Assembly: GCA_946480485.1 (NCBI GenBank)
Contig: CAMLJW010000133.1
Span: 1-11,655, forward strand
Source of the DNA: an uncultured Streptomyces sp.
Lineage (GTDB): Bacteria; Actinomycetota; Actinomycetes; Streptomycetales; Streptomycetaceae
Length of the DNA stretch: 11,655 nucleotides
Direction of reading: 5' to 3'
Part shown: piece after piece, positions 6,266 through 11,655 of the stretch
Layout: the number at the start of each line of letters is the position of its first letter
Numbering within the stretch: position 1 is the first letter of the stretch
Program-made: the position numbers and the translations under genes
Notes under the pieces: model-generated
Told to the model about the DNA's origin: nothing
Database searches by the model: none
What the model saw: only the letters and a program-made list of their open reading frames with translations

Positions 6266-8586
6266 TGGATCTCGAAGCTCTCCGATTCGCCAACTTCAAG
6301 CTGCTCGACGACGCCATCGAAGACTGGACGACGATGGTCGACAACCTTGAGGACCTGGAAAAGTCCGCCACCAAGGGCCTCAAGAATGCGGCCAACAAGG
6401 CGAATTGGGCCGGCGTGAACGCGACCGTCTCCAAGGAGTTCATCGGCAAGACCGCCGAGGAGTTCAAGGACGCCCACACGCAGGCCAAGACCATCCGCGA
6501 TATCCTCCGGGATACGCGGGGCGAACTGAAGGGCTACCACAAGCAGCTCGACGACGCCATCGAGAGAGGCCGTAAGAAGAACCTCACGGTCATCGGTTAC
6601 GAGGGCGGGTTCACTGTCACCGCTAGTGTCCTGCCAGAAGGCCGTGCGGAGCTCGACAAGGACAACAAGGGCGACATCACCGCACTCCGCGACGAAATCC
6701 AGGGGATTCTGAGTAAGGCATCTGAGAGCGACAACTCGGCCAATACCGTTCTTCGGGCCATCGCCGACCAAAGCGCATTGGGCTTCTCCGACGCCAACTA
6801 CAGCGACCGGGATTCCGCGGCAGAGGCCATCAAGAAGGCCGACGAGCTGGCCAGGCTTGCGAAGAAGAACCCCGAGAACCTGACGGTCGCAGAGTTCGAC
6901 CGGCTCAACGCCGGACTCAAGAAGTACGGGGACGAGGCACTGTTCGCCGAGCGGTTCGCCACGGATCTCGGACCGAGGAAGACGTTGGAGTTCTGGACGG
7001 GCATCGCCGACCCGCGCAGCAACTACGAATTTTCGCGTGATCGTCTCGACCAGTATGACGACCTCCAGCGGAACCTGAGCCTCACCCTGGCCAGCGCCTC
7101 ACAAAGCGACTCCGCCGCGATGACAGACTGGAAACGCGACGTGATCAACCTCGGCGAGACCCGCATCGGCAGCAACGGCAGCGGGCCCATGGGCTTCCAG
7201 GTCATGAGCAACCTCATGCGCGCCGGCGACTACGACGACCACTTCATGAACGAGTACGGCACCCGGCTCATGGAGGCTGAACGGAAGCTCACGGGCAACG
7301 GTGAACACCCGAACCGTGCCTGGCAATTCAGCGGAGCCGGTGGCATTCTGCAGCGCCTCAACCGCATCGGCGAGGACAGCGGGGTCGACCCGCTGACAGG
7401 TTTCCTGAAGGGGCTCTCCAACAGTCCGGACGCCTCAACGGACTTCTTCAACCAGGAGTTCGTCTCGAAGGACGACCCGGACAATCCCTTCGAGCGGGAC
7501 ACGGATGACGACGGCAAGAACGGGAAGGTCTCGCTGTCCAACTTCCAGTACCTCTTTGAGGAACGGGACTGGCCTCAGGAGATTGACTCCCACGGGGACG
7601 ATCTCTACACGGGGCAGAACAATCTGGCACTGGCGCTGGAGGCTGCTACTACGGGGCATCCGGCGGGTGAGCTACCGACGGTGGACACGCCGGCGCACAA
7701 CGAGCAGCAGGCCAAGCTCATGGCGAGTGTCGTCGAATCCATCAGCGAAAACCCCGGACGCCTCACGGACAACAGCTACATGTCTGACAGTGTCGGACAG
7801 ATGGCGTCTGAGTACCTCCCGGACATCAACCGCGCCACGACCGACGTCAAACCGGATGCGGAGGACCCGGATTGGCAGCAGATTGAGAAGCTCTTCCCCG
7901 TCGCCGGTGCGTCGGCGCAGATGGACCACACTGACGTGTCTCGCTTCCTGATCTCCGTCGGGCAGAACCCCGAGGGCTACTCCGCCGTCGAGGTCGGCCA
8001 GAAAGCCTACATGGCGAATCTCATGGACTACCACCTCAATCCGGAACTACGCGAGGATCAGCGGTACGGGCAGAGCACGGAGAACACCATCACGGAGATC
8101 TCCCGGCGGTCGGCGGAGGTCGGGGGTTCCCTCGCCATCGGGCGTCAGGAGGCCGTGCTGGGTCCCGCGAAAGAAGACGACGAGGCCTATAACCACGCCG
8201 TCTCACAGTGGCAGAACGTCGCGAGCGGGGTCGTCGGCACTGGTATCGGAGTGGGGACGAGTTTCATCGCGTCGCCGGCAGGGGGTGCCGCGGTCGGTGG
8301 CGCCGCTGGCACCCTCAGTAGCGTCGTACTCGGAGAACTGTTCCAGAATGTCGAGGGCAGTGACCTGGAAGAGAACGGGCTCACCTCCGGTCAGCTCTGG
8401 GAGGACAGTCGCCAGCGGAACATCAACTTGGCTCAGCGGGCCGCCACCGAGGCAGCCAAGGCGCACGACTCCCGGTATGCGGGCGAGGTGGGCGAGTGGG
8501 CACGTTATGGCACCAATGACGGCTTCAATGATGCCTCCACAAATGGGCGCCACATGGCCGACGACCTAAAAACCGAAATCCCCTAA
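6265..8586 (+). CDS. Large WxG-hairpin protein, putative type VII secreted substrate
   Basis: This 773-residue protein starts at the ATG overlapping the previous stop. Residues 1-105 are strongly helical with NWAG (W48-A49-G50) at a helical turn, the layout of a WXG100 hairpin fused to a larger protein. A linker or beta segment (about 106-125) precedes a helical middle (130-300). Then comes a region rich in polar and aromatic residues (300-640), including an Asp-rich DTDDDGKNGK (412-421). A Gly/Ala-rich hydrophobic stretch (about 653-692, GVVGTGIGVG to SSVVLGEL) precedes a polar C-terminal tail. There is no signal peptide, as expected for an ESX substrate, and no clear YxxxD/E after the hairpin. 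No toxin or enzyme motif was recognised. Codon use looks less GC-extreme than eccC, suggesting accessory DNA. It resembles uncharacterised large WxG proteins of Streptomyces; secretion and function are inference. Confidence 0.85.
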   Translation: MDLEALRFANFKLLDDAIEDWTTMVDNLEDLEKSATKGLKNAANKANWAGVNATVSKEFIGKTAEEFKDAHTQAKTIRDILRDTRGELKGYHKQLDDAIERGRKKNLTVIGYEGGFTVTASVLPEGRAELDKDNKGDITALRDEIQGILSKASESDNSANTVLRAIADQSALGFSDANYSDRDSAAEAIKKADELARLAKKNPENLTVAEFDRLNAGLKKYGDEALFAERFATDLGPRKTLEFWTGIADPRSNYEFSRDRLDQYDDLQRNLSLTLASASQSDSAAMTDWKRDVINLGETRIGSNGSGPMGFQVMSNLMRAGDYDDHFMNEYGTRLMEAERKLTGNGEHPNRAWQFSGAGGILQRLNRIGEDSGVDPLTGFLKGLSNSPDASTDFFNQEFVSKDDPDNPFERDTDDDGKNGKVSLSNFQYLFEERDWPQEIDSHGDDLYTGQNNLALALEAATTGHPAGELPTVDTPAHNEQQAKLMASVVESISENPGRLTDNSYMSDSVGQMASEYLPDINRATTDVKPDAEDPDWQQIEKLFPVAGASAQMDHTDVSRFLISVGQNPEGYSAVEVGQKAYMANLMDYHLNPELREDQRYGQSTENTITEISRRSAEVGGSLAIGRQEAVLGPAKEDDEAYNHAVSQWQNVASGVVGTGIGVGTSFIASPAGGAAVGGAAGTLSSVVLGELFQNVEGSDLEENGLTSGQLWEDSRQRNINLAQRAATEAAKAHDSRYAGEVGEWARYGTNDGFNDASTNGRHMADDLKTEIP

Positions 8587-8601
8587 CGAGGAATCGAAAC
8601 G

Positions 8602-9153
8602 ATGTCACGCATCCGCCCCCACTCCGCCGTGGCCCGCATGGGCGGCCTCCTGACCGTCGGTTTGGCCCTGACCGCCTGCTCCTCGGGAACATCGCAGGAG
8701 CAGCAGGAGTACACAGTTCCGGGCAAATTCTGCGGCACTGCCGTCAACCGCGATGAGCTCGCAGCGTTCCTCCCGTCGGGAAAGAAGCTCACCACGCGGG
8801 AGAAGTACCTTGACGACAGGAAGTTGACCGAGCGGTGCGACGTCCTGGTGGACGGCAAGCTCGTCTTCCGAACTTCGCGCGAGTGGTGGCCCAAGAATGA
8901 GCCGACGGGTTGGTTCGCCAAAGGCAAGACGCGGAACGATTTGGGTCACGAAGCTGACGACGGCAAGTACCTGTACTCGGACTATGAGGCCTTCGGGAAG
9001 GCGGAGAACTGCCAGCGCACCACAGACGCTTACGAGTACGCGATGTTCACCGGCGTTCAGGCATACAACTCGGAGCGCCGGGACGTCAATGCCATGAAGG
9101 TCCTCATCATCCACTTCACCGAAGCCGTGGAGCAATCGAGCGATTGCGACTGA
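8602..9153 (+). CDS. Secreted lipoprotein, function unknown
   Basis: This 183-residue precursor has a basic N-terminus, a hydrophobic core (GGLLTVGLAL) and the lipobox LTAC, with C26 the lipidated cysteine. The mature protein is therefore anchored outside the cytoplasmic membrane. Four further cysteines (C44, C79, C137, C182) could form two disulfides. CDVLVDGKLVF (79-89) suggests a beta sheet, and the last 40 residues form a helix ending in SSDCD. The ATG at 8602 has GAGGAA (8588-8593) eight bases upstream, and the gap to the preceding stop is 15 bases, so it belongs to the 5744 operon. A partner, receptor or immunity role for the WxG protein is possible from position only. A 3' remnant of a related lipoprotein lies immediately downstream. 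Confidence 0.85.
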   Translation: MSRIRPHSAVARMGGLLTVGLALTACSSGTSQEQQEYTVPGKFCGTAVNRDELAAFLPSGKKLTTREKYLDDRKLTERCDVLVDGKLVFRTSREWWPKNEPTGWFAKGKTRNDLGHEADDGKYLYSDYEAFGKAENCQRTTDAYEYAMFTGVQAYNSERRDVNAMKVLIIHFTEAVEQSSDCD

Positions 9154-9166
9154 GGGCGCGCGGACG

Positions 9167-9192
9167 TGGCCCCCAGACATCGCGCGGGGCCA
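9167..9192 (+). terminator. Possible hairpin terminator after the lipoprotein gene
   Basis: TGGCCCC (9167-9173) and GGGGCCA (9186-9192) form a perfect 7-bp GC-rich stem with a 12-base loop, 13 bases after the lipoprotein stop. There is no clear U tract, which is common in Streptomyces terminators. The stem overlaps the open frame of the lipoprotein remnant, so it may be incidental. Confidence 0.3.
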
Positions 9193-9439
9193 TTCCTCGT
9201 GTTCGCAGGTCTCGACCGGACCCGCTGAACGCGGACGGGACCGGGCGTGGGCGACCGCCGCATGCTCCGACGACGCCCCTCGGGCGATCTTCCGTATCAG
9301 CGCCACGGAGTACGCGTATCCGCGGAAAAGCTTCCTCCTCACGTTCTTGCACGCGTTCGCCGAGCGTTCGGTGAAGCAGCACGGCTGCACGGACCTGAAG
9401 CTGCAGGACAATCGCCATGCCCGTCCCCGCACCTCCTGA
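9176..9439 (+). pseudogene. 3' remnant of a second lipoprotein gene
   Basis: One frame between 9154 and the TGA at 9437-9439 is open and codes a plausible protein end. It includes RAWATAACSDDAPRAIF, then EYAYPRKSFLLTFLHAFAER, then SVKQHGCTDLKLQ. It matches the end of the intact lipoprotein in layout: cysteine, aromatic strand (AIF against AMF), then a Leu/Ile-Phe helix, then a final cysteine followed by D (GCTD against SDCD). The cysteine spacing is 41 against 45 residues. No ATG or GTG in this frame, no ribosome site and no signal peptide are present, so only the C-terminal part survives. The upstream limit is uncertain and the similarity is clearest from about 9248. An ATG overlapping its stop (9439) opens only a 16-codon frame (MSYHSQADVRLRKDIV), perhaps the beginning of another lost gene. 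Confidence 0.5.
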
Positions 9440-9667
9440 TGAGCTATCACTCCCAGGCCGACGTTCGGCTGCGCAAGGACATAGTGTGATGCTTCGCTCC
9501 GGGGCAATTCAAGGGACAGGAAAAAAGGCCCCATGCCACTCAGGGAGGTGGCTCTTACGGGGGTGGACTTCCTTGCACGTGATCGGGGCATTGCTCAGCG
9601 TCACCCCTTCGGGCCAAGTAAAGTGACCACACAGTTGGTTCGCACGTCAGGAAGGAGCCGCCGCACC
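9440..9667. other. Non-coding stretch upstream of the DUF397-type gene
   Basis: No credible gene is seen in these 228 bases. Together with the remnant before it, more than 500 bases separate the lipoprotein stop from the next intact gene. It must contain the promoter of the 9668 gene. TTGCTC (9591-9596) is the best -35 candidate, but nothing matching a -10 sits 16-18 bases away; AAGTAA at 9616 is 19 away. A short A run (GGAAAAAAGG, near 9519-9528) stands out in GC-rich DNA but follows no obvious stem. Confidence 0.4.
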
Positions 9668-9994
9668 ATGGCCGAGGCACAGAACCGGGGCGTCGAGGCG
9701 CAGGACGAGGACGTCAAGGCGCGCAAGGAGCGGGAGAAGAACGAGCTCTACGCCCTCGACATCTCCGGAGTCGAGTGGCAGAGCGCGCCGGGTACCGAGG
9801 AGCACGAGGAGCGCGTCGAGATCGCGTACCTGCCGGGCGGTGCCGTGGCTATGCGGTCATCCCTCGACCCGGAAACCGTTCTGCGGTACACCGAGGCAGA
9901 GTGGCGGGCGTTCGTGCTCGGGGCACGGGACGGGGAGTTCGACCTGGAGCCCGCGCCGCACAACGGCGGCGTGCCGGCGGATTCGGCCGAGTAA
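9668..9994 (+). CDS. DUF397-type small protein
   Basis: This is a 108-residue soluble acidic protein. After a charged N-terminal extension (1-25) comes a domain typical of DUF397 proteins. It runs from LDISGVEWQSAP (30-41) through VEIAYLPGGAVAMRSSLDP (50-68) to the closing helix TEAEWRAFVLGARDGEFD (75-92). DUF397 proteins are abundant in Streptomyces. They are usually encoded next to an XRE/Scr1-type regulator and are thought to act with it in morphological control; no such regulator is visible here. ATG 9668 is preferred over the longer open frame because GGAAGGAG lies about ten bases upstream. The gene stands alone, with a perfect hairpin 23 bases after its stop that may terminate it. A charged N-terminal extension is less usual for this family, which typically starts close to the domain. 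Confidence 0.8.
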   Translation: MAEAQNRGVEAQDEDVKARKEREKNELYALDISGVEWQSAPGTEEHEERVEIAYLPGGAVAMRSSLDPETVLRYTEAEWRAFVLGARDGEFDLEPAPHNGGVPADSAE

Positions 9995-10017
9995 GGGAGC
10001 GAACACGCCAGCGAGTG

Positions 10018-10070
10018 GTGACTGTTTAGGACCGCTCGTGAGCTGCAGCGATGCGGTCCTAAACAGTCAC
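10018..10070. repeat. Perfect 18-bp inverted repeat with palindromic loop (53 bp)
   Basis: GTGACTGTTTAGGACCGC (10018-10035) is repeated exactly inverted at 10053-10070. The 17-base spacer holds the 8-bp palindrome GCTGCAGC (10042-10049). It begins 23 bases after the DUF397-type stop. Its right arm ends exactly where recognisable coding sequence of the truncated hydrolase begins. The arms include an AT-richer core unlike the flanks. It could be a strong terminator, a minimal transposable element or its scar, or a recombination site. No flanking direct duplication is evident. No other copy was noticed in the window. Confidence 0.9.
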
Positions 10071-11655
10071 GCTCACGGAGCTGGGGAAGAACTTCCACTA
10101 CATCCAGACCGAGTGCGGTCTCGTCAGCTCGTCCCTGACCGCGTTCTCGTACGAGATGGAAGCGGCCAAGAAGAAACTCGACGAGGCCCTGGCGGACGCG
10201 GAGGCCGGGGGCCTCACCGTGAACGCCGACGGCTCGGTCAGCTATCCGCCCGGCGGGGAGCAGGACAAGGACGGCAAGATCCCGGAGGCCGCCAGGCCAC
10301 CGGCCTGACGGATGACACCGCCTCCGCCGTCGGCCGCCAGGCGGCCAACTTCAACGCCAACCCTAAGGCCCGCCTCGCCCAGGACTGCGCGGACAGGATC
10401 GCAACGGCCCTCAAGGAAGCGACTGAGGTCGACACGAAGTGGGCCCCGAAGCTGCGGGCGCTGAAGGCGGACGACGATCTGACCGTCAGCGACCGGGACT
10501 GGGCCGACGTCTCGTCGGACAGCAAAGGTGTGGAGGCGGCGGGCAAGGAGTACCTCGCCTCGCTGCCGCAGCCGCCCGAGATGGGCGACCCGAAAGCCAA
10601 CGCGGAGTGGTGGAAGGGCCTTGACGCCGACGAGAAGGCGGCGTGGATCTCCATGCGGCCGGACTCCGTGGGCAACCTTGACGGGCTGCCGTCCACGGTC
10701 CGGGACGAGGCGAACCGGATGGTGCTCGCCGAGGCCCGAGGTGCCGCGCAGGTCGAATACGACACGTGGCTCAAGAAGCATCCGGAGCCCACGCGACAGA
10801 CGGATTACATCAACCCCATGACCGGCACCATCATGAAGGGCGTGAAGGTCGACAGCGCGGTGTGGAAGGAATGGGAAAAAGCACGTAAGAGCGCCCACAA
10901 ATCCATCGACGGCATGGACGCGATCCAGAACCGCTTCGACCAGACCGGCACGAAAGGACTGCCCGAGGCGTATCTGCTGGGCTTCAACACCGAGGGCGAC
11001 GGCCGCGCGATCCTCGCCAACGGAAACCCGGACACCGCGGATCACCAGGCGGTCTACGTGCCGGGGACGACAGCGGAGCTCGGATCGATCGAGGGCGACA
11101 TCAACCGCTCGGTCAATGTGTGGAAAAAGGCCGACGACGAAGCCTCTGGTGAGTCTGTCTCCACCATCACCTGGCTCGGATACGACGCGCCTGATTCCGT
11201 CGCCAAGGACGCCCCGTTCGAGCACTACGCGTACGACGGCGCACCGGCGCTCAACCGGTTCCTGGACGGCGTGGAAGCCTCACACACCGGTGATGCGGCA
11301 CCGCACCGGACCGTGATCGGCCATTCGTACGGGACGACCCTGGTCGGCGCAGCGGCCGAGACAGGGGACCTCAACGCCGATGACGTCATCTTCGCGGGCA
11401 GCCCCGGTGTCAAGGTGTCGGGTGCCGATGAGATGGATGTCCCCAAGGGGCATGTGTGGAACGCGGAAGCCGAAGGGGACATAGTCCCGGATCTCGGCCG
11501 CTACGGGCACGGCGGGGACGGCTTCAGAATTCCCAGCGACGAGCAATTCGGCGCCAACCAGATGACCACGGACACCGAAGGCCACAGCGGCTACTGGGAT
11601 GAGGGTTCGACAAGTCTGGAGAATCAGGCCCTGGTGGTAGCGGGGAAGGGGGAGG
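10071..11655 (+). pseudogene. DUF1023-type alpha/beta hydrolase, 5'-truncated and frameshifted (runs off right edge)
   Basis: This is the remnant of a large actinobacterial DUF1023 alpha/beta hydrolase. Coding similarity starts at 10072 (LTELGKNFHYIQTECGLVSS) with no start codon and an in-frame TAA at 10060. About 50-60 N-terminal residues of the usual helical, ESX-like domain are missing. The first frame reads to KIPEAARPPA and stops at TGA 10306. The rest continues in another frame from 10293 (QATGLTDDTASAVGRQAANF), consistent with loss of one C from GCCCAG. The long second frame stays open to the window edge and keeps the hydrolase core. It has the nucleophile elbow GHSYG (Ser at 11325-11327), acidic candidates in EGDIVPD (11478-11480 and 11490-11492) and His in EGHSGYW (11583-11585). 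Such proteins probably act outside the cell. Either defect alone should abolish the normal product. A sequencing error could explain the frameshift but not the missing start. Confidence 0.82.

Noticed and set aside
7498..7533. Asp-rich DTDDDGKNGK in the WxG protein as an EF-hand calcium site
   Set aside because: The DxDxDG start fits, but the central hydrophobic position and the position-12 acid of the loop do not, so a calcium site is not supported.
8605..9591. Minus-strand 328-codon frame opposite the lipoprotein and its remnant
   Set aside because: It mirrors the lipoprotein codons, has no plausible ribosome site or domain, and the plus-strand gene has a signal peptide, lipobox and proper spacing.
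10018..10070. Inverted repeat as part of a CRISPR array or tRNA-type attachment site
   Set aside because: Only one inverted pair is present. There are no regularly spaced direct repeats, no tRNA cloverleaf and no integrase gene in the window.
10242..11225. Minus-strand 327-codon frame opposite the hydrolase pseudogene
   Set aside because: It is the antisense of the conserved hydrolase frame. It is long only because codon bias keeps this frame open, and no domain is recognisable.

Overview
The window looks like chromosomal DNA of Streptomyces or a close actinobacterial relative. GC is high, third codon positions are strongly G/C, GTG starts are common, and the gene content is a Streptomyces-type ESX (type VII) secretion locus. 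No species can be named from the sequence alone.

Layout. Positions 1-966 (minus) hold the N-terminal part of the membrane channel protein EccD, cut by the left edge. A 376-bp divergent control region (967-1342) separates it from eccC (1343-5311, plus), the three-ATPase motor of the system. Between eccC and the next gene, a small two-helix membrane protein (5414-5650), lies a roughly 100-bp ladder of tandem duplications. There the eccC stop/start junction has been copied into a chain of overlapping mini-ORFs. A second transcription unit (5744-9153) encodes a 173-aa helical ESX-like protein, a translationally coupled 773-aa protein with an N-terminal WxG helical hairpin, and a secreted lipoprotein. 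This set looks like a small partner, a large substrate and a lipoprotein that travel with the secretion machine. That is inference from gene order and from the WxG hairpin.

The right third is decaying accessory DNA. It holds a start-less 3' remnant of a second lipoprotein of the same kind (about 9176-9439), an intact DUF397-type small protein (9668-9994), a perfect 18-bp inverted repeat (10018-10070), and a DUF1023-type alpha/beta hydrolase gene (10071 to the right edge). The hydrolase gene has lost its 5' end exactly at the inverted repeat and also carries a one-base frameshift near 10293. Its catalytic region is preserved. Hydrolases of this kind in Streptomyces also carry N-terminal helical domains and are often found near ESX genes, so it was probably another secreted client.

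The least expected features are the ladder of start/stop-overlapping mini-ORFs after eccC, the coupled small-partner/WxG-protein/lipoprotein operon, and the hairpin-bounded hydrolase pseudogene. The other ESX core genes (esxA/esxB, eccB, eccE, mycP) are not in the window.
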